Position numbers and translations under genes: made by a program. DNA of 64,000 nucleotides from positions 868,001 through 932,000 of the forward strand of contig BDSL01000007.1 in assembly GCA_003116995.1 (NCBI GenBank), read 5' to 3'. This document shows positions 49,450-61,231 of this stretch, piece by piece (within the stretch, counting starts at the first letter, position 1; the number at the start of each line of letters is the position of its first letter). The stretch comes from Yamagishiella unicocca. Taxonomy: Eukaryota > Chlorophyta > Chlorophyceae > Chlamydomonadales > Volvocaceae. A model generated the notes under the pieces. The model made no database searches and had not been told where the DNA came from. It saw only the letters and a list, made by a program, of their open reading frames with translations.

Positions 49450-50804
49450 CGAAACTTCCACGCCCTCTAAACGCTAACCAACCCAGCTCCGCCGAGGGGC
49501 TTCCTTGCTCCGGCGACCCCGCCGCTAGGGAGACTGAAGTAGCTGCTGCCGCCGCCAGGGAACTGTGGGACCTAAATAGGATACAGTTGCTGCTCACCTT
49601 GGCGGACGCCATGGAGACGTTCATTCCCGGTGACGTGCCTGCGCTGATCTTGAGGTGCGCCCGGAATTTGGCCGAATGGGCGAGCATGGGAGGCCGGCAG
49701 CAGTCGTCGGATGCTTGGGCTGCAGTCCTGGCGTTTCTGGCGGCCCATGCGCCGGCGTACGAAGGGGATGACGCACTGGTCGCACACGCGGCCCGTGCCG
49801 ACGACCACGTGATAGATGCCGCGCTGTGTCAGCTGGATACTCCGCGGAGGTTGCGCCTGCTGATCCACCTGGTGCGCCGGCGAGGACTTGTCCGGGACTC
49901 GCGCGCTGCTGCGGGCTACGACATCCTCATCGAGGCCAGCGGTCGCGCCATCGGTCGGCGTGATGACCCAAGCCAACGGGCTATCGACGAGGCGGTCTAC
50001 AGGGCGGTTGTATTCGTAAGGAAGGTCGGCTTGAGTGTTCCAGAGGCGTTGTCGGGTACGATGTGTGACCGCGCCCTCGCATCCACCCACCCCGCCGATG
50101 AGCCCGCCGACATGGGACTTGTAGACATCGGCCGCAAGCAGCAGCTCTCAATCTTGGACATCGATGGGTATCAGGCGGCCGCCTCACTCTCCACAACCGC
50201 CGAGGACGTCGAGGGCGGCGCCGATACGAGGGCTGACCCACGGGTCGTGATCTGGTCGCTCGTGTGCGCCACTGCGGCCACTGGGCAGCCCGCTGACGCC
50301 CAGGTGGCAGCGCCAGGGGCAGAGGGCGTCCTCCAGCGGATGGGTCGTCTGCTGCTGCTGCAGCAGCAGCAGCAGGGCGCAGATAAGATCCGCCATGACG
50401 CCGCCGACGGTGATAAAGACGTGGGGGTGGTCCAGCTATCCGCTGACGTCGCGGCGCTGGTGCAGCAGGGCTCCGCGAACCCCGCTGCCGGCGGCCCCAA
50501 CCCGCACCAGTGCCTGCAGCTGCTGGTGGGGCTGGCGCTGCTTCGGGCTCCCGCGCCCCCCATCCGCTGCCTGCGAGCCCTGGTGGACGGCGCCAGCGGG
50601 TTTGTTGCAGCAGCTGGGGCTCCCACCGCCACCGTCGCAGCAGCAGATGGCCTCACCGCAGCACAGCGTTCGGCGCTGCTGTCGTGGTCTCGGGTCCAGC
50701 TGCAGTACGACTTTGCGCTGCAGGCGCTTCTTAGGGCGACGCTGTCGGAGGGCTTCTGGGGAGACGGCCCCCCGGCGGCGGTTGCGGTCGTGAGCGGAGG
50801 CGAC

Positions 50805-50854
<50 letters not shown>

Positions 50855-51164
50855 AGTGGACGCGCAGTTACTGCCCTCTGCCGCCGCCGCAGCAGCAGCA
50901 GCAGCGACGCCAGGAGCGACACCAGCAGCGACGTCGGAGGTCCGCAGTCTGTTGCTGGCTCTGGCACTGACGTGCGAGATGGTGCGGGGTATGGTGGCGG
51001 CGGGCGAGGGAGCGGACGGCATCCGGCGGCGTCTGGGGAGCGCAGAGCAGGTGCTTCGGAGCAGGGTGGAGGGGCTGGCAGGCCAGCCGGGGAGCGGCCA
51101 GGAGCCAGAGCGCCTGGCAGACGCACGCAGCATGCTGGAGCTCCTGGCGCCGTACGCCAACTAG
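47315..51164 (+). CDS. Predicted organelle-targeted helical protein, unknown function
   Basis: Three exons in phase: 47315-48143, 48373-48557, 48852-51164; about 1,108 residues. The ATG at 47315 is the first in frame, the frame upstream having only a TTG. The N-terminus (MLLARPGAAVHPPW, then Arg/Ser/Ala-rich with no acids for about 60 residues) looks like a transit peptide. The rest is mostly amphipathic helices of the kind seen in organelle RNA-binding repeat proteins, for example ADVCQIPIGFAALGY and DAWAAVLAFLAAHAPAYEG. I see no definite PPR, OPR or RAP signature, so the family is open. Low-complexity runs are polyGln at about 527-537 and polyGly at about 987-1003. A role in organelle gene expression is a guess from the overall style only. 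Intron 2 (294 nt) includes a short AT-richer stretch. Confidence 0.7.
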
Positions 51165-51254
51165 TCCGCCGGCAGGGGGCGTCTGGTGGTGTTACCGTAT
51201 TACCCGTATTGCTGGCAATACTGTAGTAGCAGTCGTTACAGTGGCGGTAGATGC

Positions 51255-51259
51255 TGTAA
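51255..51259 (+). terminator. TGTAA poly(A)-type signal of the helical-protein gene
   Basis: TGTAA is 91 nt past the TAG, in GATGCTGTAAATCC. Confidence 0.5.
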
Positions 51260-51803
51260 ATCCCGTGTGGTGGTCCGCTAGCTAGGGCTTTTAGGATGTG
51301 GTGCGTGCATGTCACGCCGACAGAGGGCGCTGATGCTGCCGAGGTAGGATATTCCACAAGGTGCCCCTCCGTAAGGTGTGCCTTCGTATTTGCCGAACGA
51401 TTCGAAAAATTGGGCATAGGGGCGAGCTTTCAGCGGAATTGCTGCGTTTACAAGCCCCTAGGTTTGCCTCTAGGTTTGATAAGGTTTGCATTAGGGTAAT
51501 GCGCGGAAAAAGGGCCTTCGAGTTTATGTACGCGCCGCCTCCAGGTCACTTTTAACCAACCGCAGACCCATTCACCGCGGCGGAAGTCAGGCCGCGACAG
51601 CAGGTCCCGTTGGTCGATCCCGCAGCACTCAGGTGCCCACGTCTGCGTTACCGTCATGGCAACAACCAAGTAAAGCCAATACTCCAAGTCCGAGCAAAAC
51701 AACGCCAAAAGCTGGCTATGTACAGTTCGGTTTGGTGTGGGAACACAGAACGCAAAGGGATGTTCCATCCCTGCGATATTCGGCGAGGCGTCGACGGAGG
51801 CAT

Positions 51804-51911
51804 GCATACGACAGGCATGGATAGCCGTGTCCGCTGGGCGCTCCGACCACAAGCACAGCATACGACAGGCATGGATAACCGTGTTCGCTCTGCGCTACAA
51901 TCACCAGCACA
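51804..51911. repeat. 54-bp tandem duplication
   Basis: Two adjacent copies (period 54) both start GCATACGACAGGCATGGATA and differ at several later positions, so the duplication is not recent. Confidence 0.85.
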
Positions 51912-52147
51912 CGCGACCTTGCTGTTCACACACAGACCCAGTGGTGTCCCGTCCAATCCGCAGGACACAGCCCACGTTCGTGCTTCGGTCTTCGGAGCAC
52001 ATGCCGAGTGCTACGGTACCTGAAAACACGTCGGCCGCGCCTGATGGCTCCACCTCCTGGTCTGATGCACACTATACTACCTTATTACTACGCTGGCTCA
52101 ACGGCAACGCCAAACAACACTCTTACCACCCACCCTGTCTAGCTCTT

Positions 52148-52152
52148 TTACA
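52148..52152 (-). terminator. TGTAA poly(A)-type signal (minus strand)
   Basis: TTACA on the plus strand, about 231 nt past the stop at 52383 of the minus-strand chloroplast-protein gene. Confidence 0.4.
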
Positions 52153-52382
52153 TTCTTTTGTGATCACCCTGCCTACCCTGTCGCCTCCAGGGTGCCTGGT
52201 TTCATTCCTCCCTCGTTTGCATTCGACAGATGCACACCGTCGACAGCGATACGGAATAGTACGTGCCTGCCTGCCCGAGGCCTTCACGCACGCCGCGTCC
52301 CACCATCACCAACCACCCCATGTCCTGCTTGAATCCTTGTTCATCAACCTGCTACAGCAACCGCTGTCAGGCCCATTCGTCA

Positions 52383-55347
52383 TCAGGGCTGCCTGTAAAA
52401 AGTCTGGTCAATGTACTTCTGCCACTCTGTTCGCTTCTCCGCGTAGTTCAGCAGTGGCGCGGACCAGTTGCCGCTTTCGTCCATATATACGGGCTCGAAG
52501 GGCACGTCGTAGTCCTGGCCGGGGCGACAGTGGTTGTTGCGGTTGTTGCGGTTGTTGCGGTTGGGGTAGATGTACGGGTCGTGCGGAGGAGCCCAGCCGG
52601 CAGCAGGGTCATTGGCCAGGATGCGCACCGTTGGGCGGACTGTTGCACGGAGCAGTGGCTTGCGGTAACACGCAAGTGCACGAGTGGACGGGACGAGCAG
52701 AAAACCCAAACGGGCGGATCGATGGCAACCGCATGCGTGCATGGCCGTGGGGTGGTTGTTCGTTTGCGGTTGTGGGCCGGACATGGAAGTGAGCTTTCGA
52801 AAGTAGGGTTTGGGCTGCTGCCGTATGTTAGCCAACTAGTGGTCCCCAAAACCCTAAAACCCCAAAACCAGTAGGCCCACGTGACTGCTACCGACACTGC
52901 TGCCACCCGGGCTAGGCGCCGCAGCCCAGATCGCGCTGCTGACGTGTCCGACGTGGCAGACGCTGTTGTGGGCGCACCTGCGCGCGCTGTACGAGCTCCG
53001 GGTCGGCCTCGAGCACCTGTTGGCGGGTGCGCAGGTAGCGGTAGATGATCAGCAGACCCCGGATCAAGAGGGACAGCCAAGGGAGGGAGAACCGCGCGCA
53101 TGTGCATGTGGTGAATGGCGAACCAATGATGTGGTTACGGTGTTCGCGGTGCGCGAGCTCGAGGAGGGAAAACAGAGGGGAGGCTGCGCCGGCTGTGAGC
53201 CTTGAACCGGGGGGCGCCGAACCGCCCGATACAGCACGCCTTCCGCCGCACTCCCACCCCCTTGCCCCTCGCGCACCTCTATAGGGTCCTTCTCCAGGTG
53301 GTACCACTTAGTGACGGTGATGAGCACGGAGATGAGCGCGCGCGGCTCCAGCAGCGCCGGCACCTCAGCCAGCAGCCTCTCAGCGTCCTTGGCGCGTTCC
53401 AGCAGGGTTCGAACCTGGGTTCGCAGCGCCGGGGTGCGATTTGACAGGTGTAGCACCTCCCACCGCTCCCCGGGGCACCTACCTGGCAGGTAACCCCTGC
53501 GCCTGCCCACGCCCCAAAGCCCAAACCCTCATCCCCTTGGGTTGCCGACGGCCTCCCTTTTCGACCCCATACCAACATCCGCTCCCATTCCACGGGTTTC
53601 TCGCCACACCCCCCATTCCGCGGATTTCCTCCCTCCCCCCCATCGATCCCAAAGCGGCAGGGCTGCTTGCCGTTCCGTTCAGCGGGCCATCACGCACCTG
53701 TCTGGCTGATCGGTCCAGCTGCTCGGGCGACTGCAGCAGCAGCCGCGGCTGTGCCGCTAGCACCCGGGCCAGGTCCAGGCGAGGGTAATGCGTCTTGAGC
53801 AAGATGATCTTGGAAGCCACAGCAGGCGCGTCAGCCGCAAGGCGGCCCTGCGGGAACGGGGTGCAGATCCAGATCCGGATCCGGATGGGGCTCGTCAGTT
53901 GGCTGCGGCGTGCGGAATTGCAGGGGGTTCGTTCCGGGCGCCGGCGCAGGGTCTGCGCTCCGGATCCACACGGCCGCCTACATCGCCACCCACCCAGTCT
54001 GCTGCCTTGAGGGTATCTAGGTTGGGCGAGAAGCCCGGCACCAGCGCCTCCAGGGTGGCCAGGCCGCTGCGGATGTGCTCGGGAGAGGCGGGCACAGCAG
54101 CCTTGCGGGAGGCCTGAGGGGGCGGTGCGGTGAGGGGGCGGCGCCGGTCAGGGATCCGGCTGGGGGCAGCAGGCGACCCCGGGGCCAGGGACCACCAGGG
54201 GGCCCATCGCTGACAGCCGGCCTTCCCTGGAGCGGGGGCTGCAGCTTCTCGGCCGCCGCAGCTGCTACCGCCACCAACCGCCAACGGAATTACGCTGGAG
54301 CCGCCGTGACACTGCAACCCCCCGTGCCGGTGCTGGGGGTCGATGCGGGCCGCCTCTCCTGTACGGCATCGTCCCATGTCGCCACGTGGGCCTTACCAGC
54401 GAGCCAGGGCCTGGGGCTAGCTACCGCCCCGCAGCCGCTGGGTGTGTCGCATTTCGGCGGGGAGGATGCCGGACGTACTCCCTGTGCTCCCATGCACCCT
54501 CGCCGTCCTCCATGCACATCCGAACTGCCTGATGCTTGCAGTCAGAGAGCTGGCGGCGGAGTGTGTCGCTCCAGGGATGGTGACGGTGGGGCGGTTGCGA
54601 GACCATGGCGGTGGGCGACCGCGTGCAGACTGCCTACCCATCTCCATGCGTTCCCCGTCGGCTGCAGCCTCAGCAGCCACTGGGGCATTCCCACCAGGCG
54701 CTGGCCGAGGGGAGCCTGCGCCCGCACGGCCAAGGCTGAGGCTGCTGGCCGAGAGCAGCCTGAGCGGCTGAGCGGCTGAACGGGCGGCACGTCGCAGTGT
54801 CGGGCGGTAATGCGGCCACGTGCGCAGTGAGTGCGCAGGAGCGTCCACAACAGGGCTGGGGCGTGCCGGCGTGCAGCCGGACGAGCCGCAGCTGTCACAT
54901 GCGCCAGCGCGCCGCCCCAATACCCCTCCCGTCGCGCAGAGGCCTTTGTTCTCGTTGACGTTGCGCAGACCCACTTGGCCTCGTCCTCGTAGCCACGTTG
55001 GTACCATGCCTGCCAATCGCCCGCCTCACGGAGCGGGCATGTGCCATGATCCCCCAGCGCACCTCGATGATCTCGGCGGCCACGCGCAGCTTTCGACGGG
55101 CCAGCAAGTCGGCATTAGGGTTGGCATTTGGTGGCACTGGCGATGCGGGTGCTGGCGCATCTACGACTCGGCCAGGAGGTGGTGGCGTGGACTGCCGCGC
55201 GCGGTCGTCAGAGCCGGTGCTGTCCGCTGGTGCTACTGCAGTGACGACCAGAGCCCGAGATCGTAGCCCCGACAGCCGAGACCGAAGTCCTGACCTGGCA
55301 GCAAGGCCGGGACCTCGGCAGCTCGGGCGCGAGGGAAGGTGCGTCAT
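52383..55347 (-). CDS. Predicted chloroplast-targeted helical-repeat protein (mTERF-like style)
   Basis: Exons read from the 5' end: 55063-55347 (ATG, transit-like, MTHLPSRPSCRGPG to AAEIIE), 54975-55009 (AWYQRGYEDEA), 53994-54113, 53698-53847, 53277-53414, one near 52980-53021 (VLEADPELVQRAQ) and a last exon from about 52650 to 52383. Exons 3 to 6 join perfectly in phase. The joins of exon 2 to 3 and exon 6 to 7 do not, so a small exon or an unusual donor is missing there. The N-terminus has RALVVTAVA, a typical plastid cleavage context. The core (KTHYPRLDLARVLAAQPRLL, then LLAEVPALLEP) has the L-x-x-x-P-x-L-L rhythm of mTERF-like helical arrays. The C-terminus (PHDPYIYPN, YDVPFEPVYMDESGNWSAP) is Tyr/Pro/Trp-rich and not recognised. 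Function unknown; a plastid nucleic-acid or assembly role is only a guess. Confidence 0.65.
52844..52869. repeat. Telomere-like motif in an intron
   Basis: CCCCAAAACCCTAAAACCCC and the bases that follow are about three degenerate CCCTAAAA units, within the last predicted intron of the minus-strand chloroplast-protein gene. Confidence 0.6.
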
Positions 55348-55850
55348 ACACACAACGCGCCAACGACAGTGCCGCTGTTTCTGGGGGTTTCCTCAGATGG
55401 CCTGAGAAGAGCGCGGCCGCAGTGTAGCTATTTGGATGGTTTGGGAAGAGCGCCCCGCAATGTGGCTATACCATTCAAACTCTTCGGCGGAGGAAAGGCT
55501 GTGACGCGGTACTCGCATGTGACTGTAAACGTCTCGTTCCTTGGGTCATGAACAGTTGCAAGACGGAGACTTAAACATCTACACTGGCGATCAGCGGCAT
55601 CCTAGCGCATCCCCGGTCGCTTGACGACTGCCGTACGCAATTTACGTCGGGGGATCAATGGGCCGCATACGAGCGTTTATCGCTAAACGCATGAAGCCCA
55701 CACGAAAAGCAGTAACTTCGAAAACAGCCAGGTACTGGGAGCCTTACATTTGGGTCGGATGCAACGCCCGGTTGGTGCCTCAGGCGGCCTGACACGGCCT
55801 CGGTGCAAAACGAAGCGTTTCTGGCCCCTGCCAATTATCATCATTTTGAC
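55348..55850. other. Upstream region of the chloroplast-protein gene
   Basis: About 500 bp lie upstream of the minus-strand ATG at 55347. I see no gene and no clear promoter motif. Confidence 0.4.
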
Positions 55851-56349
55851 ATGAAAGGGGCTCTGATGGCTTGCGCGCCGGCCAGCGCGAGGGCCGCAAG
55901 TCGGGTCTCGGGCCGCACCAAGAGAAGCACTTTTCCTCCGCACACCCGCGTCGAGGCGGCCACGTTGGTGGACCTCAACACGATGACACCGTGTGGCATA
56001 TTGAAGGTAAGTCTTACGTTGCAGTCGCTGTCTGCGGGTGTTTTCGCTTCGAGCAGACCCTGTCCTTATTGTCGTCGCACAGACACAACGCCATATTACC
56101 TTGCCACCTTGCATTCATTACCCTAAATGCTGGTTTCAGCGCCGCAATGCAATACCCTACGCTATGTTGTAATGGCTGCCTGGCTTACTCGTTATCGCGT
56201 TCATCGCACTTCTTCCCGCAGGTCGCGAAGACAAAAATGGACACAAACTCAGTATAATACACAATAAGATGTATGCTGCGGCAGCGAGATGTGCCCTTAC
56301 TGGGGGGGGCCCGGCGCATGACTTCCTCAACACAATCGCTGCAGTCTAG
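55851..56349 (+). CDS. Possible small two-exon gene or gene remnant
   Basis: A consensus donor (AAG|GTAAGT, exon end 56006) and a textbook acceptor (CTTCTTCCCGCAG, exon start 56222) flank a 215-nt intron. Two frames are possible. From the ATG at 55851 the product has 63 residues and ends MDTNSV at 56257. In another frame, without a visible ATG, the exons give HDDTVWHIEGREDKNGHK and later CALTGGGPAHDFLN, ending at 56349. The TGGGP motif recalls Myb/SANT-like proteins of transposon origin. The splice pair is the best evidence; the product is unsure and a 5' exon may be missing. Confidence 0.3.
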
Positions 56350-56909
56350 TCGGCTTGCGAACATTGTTCGGTTCGGCAACGTGTTCTGATCATGTACCCG
56401 TTATGTGGGTCACTTGCTTTGCCAACCGACGACAAGCTTGGTTGTTTTCGGCATGTGAAAACCCTTCCCGCATAAAAGTCGACAAGTTGGGCCACCAATG
56501 CACTGCCCTGTTATAGGCTAAACATCTAAGTCATCTCTTATCATCGCGAGTTCGGACTGTGCCTGCTCCGAAGGCATATGCGCTTCGGACTTCTGGAACA
56601 TAACACGCGACGACACCAAAGTAGCACCTGAGGCCAGGGATAAGTTACCAATATGCACTGGTTCTGAAAATGAGAGATATAGCGCGCCACAAAGCGCGGC
56701 TTGCAAAACGTACGACTCCCGCTTTGCGCACTTAATGGGCCCACTGGGCAAAGAAGCCCCCCCCAGCCCCCCCCAGCCGACGCGCCGCCGCCGACCGCCG
56801 CCGTTTCAAGCGCTTCAACTGCAACCAATCTGACGAATAGGCAGCTTTGTTTTAGTTGCCGTTGGCCCCCGGCCTCCGCGGTGTCCGTGGAGGCCTGGCG
56901 CGGCCGCAA
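56350..56909. other. Upstream region of the bromodomain gene
   Basis: No coding frame with local codon bias is seen. A C-rich run (CCCCCCCAGCCCCCCCCAG) at about 56758 lies 150 bp before the ATG. Promoter and 5' UTR are expected here. Confidence 0.4.
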
Positions 56910-59134
56910 ATGGACACGACGATGGCCTCACAGCCCGCACCCCAGGCACGCGTAGCTCGGCGCATCAAGTTTAGGCTGGATGATGGCTCCGTTATAGGCG
57001 ACTCGGACCTGCTGGGCGTTGATGGCAGCGGCGTTGTCCGCTTGCTGGTCGACAAGAACGTTGTTGACAGGAATCTGGCCTCGGAGAAAGATCTCGAACG
57101 CCTACAGCGGCTTCTCTCCAACCCGGAGCTGCCTGTGATACATCCACAAGGTGGAGGCTACGACGTAAGGCGCTCGTGGTTTACCAAGCTGGGGCCGCGC
57201 GCAAGCTGGCGGGGACACTGTTGACCTGGCCACCTTCCCACATCTTCCCACAGGGACCGCCAACGAAGAAGGCGCGCTTGGACTCTCGGCCAAGCATCAG
57301 CGTTGGAGGTGAGGAGCAGCCGCTTTAAAAGGCTTTGGCCAGGCATATTCTGACATCCGTTTTTTCCTCATCCCCTCGCGCGCATCAGCCACCGACTGGG
57401 TGGCCAAATGCCGCGAACTGGTGCAGCAGGTTCTTAAAGGCCTCAAAGGAGACGCACAGTGGTTTTTGGACCGCGTCAGCGAGAAGGTGGCGCCGGACTA
57501 CTACACCATCGTCAAGTCCCCCGTTTGGATTAACCTCATAAACGAGAGGCTGGACCATGGCGAGTACGCAACTGCGCAGGACTTCTGCGAGGATGTGCGG
57601 CTCATGTGGGCGAACTGCATCCTCTACAACCCGGCTGGCAACCCCGTCCGCCAGATTGCTGAGCGAGCCGATAAGCGTTGGAGGAACGAGTGGGCCAACT
57701 CTGGGCTCTGCAGCGAGCGCACTAAGCGCGCAACTGCCGGCGTTGCGGCGCCCAAGTATGACCCTGACTTCGAGCCGCCTCCACCCAAGACAACCAACGG
57801 TGACCGGCCCACGAAAAGTGGCAACGCTGCACCCAAGAGGCAAGCTCCCACTGCCCCGGCCGCAGCTCCCAGCAGGGTAAGTTCTATATCGAGCTGATAT
57901 TGAAGAGCAAGCTACACGTGTTGTGAGCGGCAAGCGTGGGCTGGTGCGACCGTTGTTAATGCGGGCGCTAAACATGTCGCGAGTAGTTGCTTAACAGGGA
58001 CGGCAGGTGTTTATTTCAGCGGAATTTCATGTTAAATGTAAGATGTCCAACTTATTTACGATGTTTTTGCGACTGCAATGTCCGTATAATTGCAGGCGGC
58101 CAACGGCGGGCGAGCCTACAGCCACGAGGTTACGTCTGGTGGCAAGGGCCGGGAAAAGGCACTGTCCCTGGAACGACGCAACCAAATTGCTACCGAGCTG
58201 CAGAACGCTTTGGGCGAGCTGTCTGAGGACCAACTCAATGGTAGGCTGGGTTAGGTTGGAACCTGCGGGTGACGCAGTGCTGATGTTGGATGTCCCTGAG
58301 TGGTGCTGCACTGCGATAGTATGGCCGAAGTCCCTGGCAGGATTTATGCGCTTGGGGTATGGCTCAATGCAGAGCGCGTCTAACAGTGTGCAGGATGCGC
58401 GGTCCGCAAACCTGAGATGCTGCAGCGGGGGTTGGTGGAGGTCTTGCACGGTGTAGGAAGTGTACGTTGATCTGTGCTTGCTTAATACATGCAAGACGTC
58501 CATGTCCCAGATATCTCACGTTATACTTTACATGGTATATCGTTTGAGTAAAACACATTCATGTGTATGCCATGCAAGTGACGGTATACCTTTATCGGTT
58601 CCAGCAAGTTTCATGGCGTGTAGCCAAGCCCATGGACAGTGCATTGAAGGGCTGTGTCGTTTTCTTGTGATGGCCTCTGAAACATTCTTTTCCCTCCCGC
58701 AGAGCTGATGGGCCTGTTGCCGTCGGAGGCCATGCAGCCCGATGAGTCGGGTGAAATGGAGCTGGACTTCGAAGCTCTAGACGATGCAAACCTGCGAAAG
58801 CTTGAAGCCTGGTTGCGGAATGTGCGCGGGCAAGCACCGGTGTCGCCATCACACATCTCCCACAACCCCAGCGTCCGGTTAGAAGCAGGAGATGTGGACG
58901 ATGAGGTGGGTGCGGACATCAAGTGCAGTCGCTTTAGTTATGCTGATTGTACTGCAAGATTCGGAGCTGTATTGCGTTCACCAGTACCGACGGTGTTTTT
59001 GAGCAGGAGCAATATCCTTTCAGGACGCCGTGCAGTACATCTGAGCAGAAGTAAGATATCCATTCAGGACATTTCCACAATTGCGCCCGCATTTTCCTCC
59101 CGTTGTGACTTCGCAGGACTATCACAGCGACTGA
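56910..59134 (+). CDS. BET-type bromodomain and NET-domain protein
   Basis: Six exons in phase: 56910-57164, 57254-57308, 57389-57876, 58096-58240, 58703-58905, 59117-59134; about 387 residues. Residues 1-85 form a small unrecognised module. PTKKARLD near 90 may be a nuclear signal. The bromodomain lies at about 104-205 with VAPDYYTIVKSPVWINLINE and NCILYNPAGNPV; the Asn of YNP (N184) is the residue that binds acetyl-lysine. An acidic/basic linker follows, then a NET domain (about 290-355) with LGELSEDQLNELMGLLP and GEMELDFEALDDANLRKLE. BET proteins read acetylated histones and recruit transcription factors. Plants' GTE proteins also have one bromodomain plus NET. The last exon is only 18 nt (DYHSD, stop), giving an acidic end DVDDEDYHSD. 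If it is not used, reading runs on to a stop at 59190. Confidence 0.9.
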
Positions 59135-59690
59135 CATTCCGGCGGCCAAGGGTTTTGGTTACCTTCGCTGGAGCATATGCTGTACATTGAATCGCAGCAC
59201 CTAGGTTACATTACTACGCCGACGTGTGTGCTGATTTGCACAAAGGCTTGGGGCACGACCATATGCATGACTGCTGACAACTTGTGACGGTTTGACCCCT
59301 GACAACTGACCTTACACCTCGTGGGCAGCACTGTGGGACTCGGTTAGCGCCGAGAAAGCCATGTTTACTATTTGTTCAAGGGCTCTGGCCTTGACCGCAG
59401 CGGGTGTATGTGATGAGCGATTGGGCTGTGACGATGCTGGACCCCGCTGCATAAGCACATGTCCACAACCCACTAGTTGTGCGTTTGTTTTTGGTTTCTC
59501 TTGAGGGTGCATGTATAGGCCCCCAATGCCGCTTTCATTTGCGGAATAGACTTAGCGCCATGCGTGTACCAGCCACCTGTGGGTTTTTTGCTTTGAACGC
59601 GGGAGCATGCCGGATGCTTAGAAGACGAGGATGAGAGGAGTGAATGAGAGCGTTTCAGACGCGAGGCCAGACCCTGCGAAAGCTCGGCCC

Positions 59691-59695
59691 TGTAA
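59691..59695 (+). terminator. TGTAA poly(A)-type signal of the bromodomain gene
   Basis: First TGTAA downstream of the stop, in GGCCCTGTAACTGAG, giving a 3' UTR of about 550 nt. Confidence 0.4.
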
Positions 59696-60368
59696 CTGAG
59701 ACATGAAGCTGTGCTTGATAGACCATAACAGGTTACTGTTGCACTAGATTTCCACCTGATACACGAGCACTGCTGTACGGTCTTTAAGTAGCTCTATCGC
59801 ACTTCAACTCCGCATAATCAGGGCCCCGTACAGGTAATAAACGGACCGTACATTTCAGCGCAGGCCAGGGGAGCCGCTGGCAATTCGGAAGGCAGCTTTG
59901 TAAAGCGAATTCGTGGGGCTATGAACGTATGTAAAAGTCGCGCGAAAAAAGAGACGCCGCCGGTTACAACGCGTCGGCCGGCCTCACCACCTTGCATTGC
60001 TTGGCGACAGAACGACTTGAGAAGCAGCTGCTTGCAATAAAACATATACTAACTTTAAAGAGAGGTCCTTCATGAAAGGCGTGAAGCCAATATTTGCCAC
60101 CTATGGCGCGGTGCCAGCTTGGACCGTGGTGTGCATGCTGCGGCCAGACTCGCTGGAGAAGCCGTGCAGGAACCTTTTGCACATTTCTGTACAAGTACAC
60201 TGCGCAGGCGATCAATGGCTAGTTCGTGGCGCCTTCTTACCAGCCTCTTCGGCGCTGGCCGTGGCCGGCCGGTCCCATTGCTCTGCTCATGAACACGTTC
60301 GGGGCCTGCACTTTGCAGGCAACCAGTGATCTCATAGCGCCTCACTACTGGAGCCTAGCGCCTGCCGG

Positions 60369-60820
60369 GGCTCGCGACGTGTTGCCTCAGGGGTTCAGCA
60401 CCCTCGCTCCACGGCTGTGTGCTTGGGTGCCTGCCCTCCGTGGCCTGCATGCCCGTGGGGTCGCGCTGTTTTCCTTACGTTGGTGGGATGCACTTCGTGC
60501 AATTGGTGCTTTCGCCGGCGGGCAACACGAGCTGCACGGTTGCTTGGGAGGTGCTGCACGTGCATCCCCGCTGTCTTGGCTGCCTCCCGCTGCCCGCGTG
60601 CCCTGGGTGCGTTATCTCACCATGCCTGCGAGCCGCTTTCCGTCGTTTGCTGTATCCAATCGGGGTGCCCGTCGTGGATTACAGTTTCGACTTGCCTTAT
60701 AGCCGTTTCTGCTATACCCATTCCAAGTCAATTTCTGTATTTATCCGCGACAGTTAATGAAGGTCGCTTTCCTACCAACGCGCATGGTATCCAGAAACGG
60801 CACCAGCACTTCGCACCGGC
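60369..60820. repeat. Dispersed repeat unit, copy 1
   Basis: It starts GCTCGCGACGTGTTGCCTCA and ends near GCACCAGCACTTCGCACC. It is collinear with the unit at 61438-61940, with many substitutions and small indels. Shared blocks include CGGCTGTGTGCTTGGGTGCC and GGTGCTGCACGTGCATCCCC. No conserved frame is seen. Confidence 0.9.
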
Positions 60821-61231
60821 ATCGTGCTTTCAATTCAAAACAACGTAACCATACAGCACTGAAGCCCGCTTGATGGAACAATGAAGCAAAGCCTTTGAGC
60901 CCATCCGTCATATATCCTCCTTACTTCCCCTGTGTTGTGCAGGCCATTGACTAACAGCGCACATGTCTACTAATGTCCTCCATTCAAAGCCAAAGCTGCC
61001 ACATGGCGCTAGTGTGCACCTAGTGCGATATCGAGCTATCTGATAAGTAACCATATAGCTAATGCAGCTGCGCTATCGCAGAAAAATAAGTAAACCACAA
61101 CAGCGCCTATTAATGACGCTTGCTGATTACTTTAAGTAGCAGTTCGGGTGTCTATGCCTCACAAGGCGCTCAATTTACGTCTTATGTGCTTATACTAAGT
61201 GTATGCTTCTTTACCCGAAGTAGCACTTGTC

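Larger units (their letters stand above)
51165..52382. other. 1.2-kb gap between convergent genes
   Basis: It should hold the 3' UTRs of the helical-protein gene (+) and the chloroplast-protein gene (-). A 54-bp tandem duplication lies at 51804-51911. Frames are short and unbiased. Confidence 0.5.
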
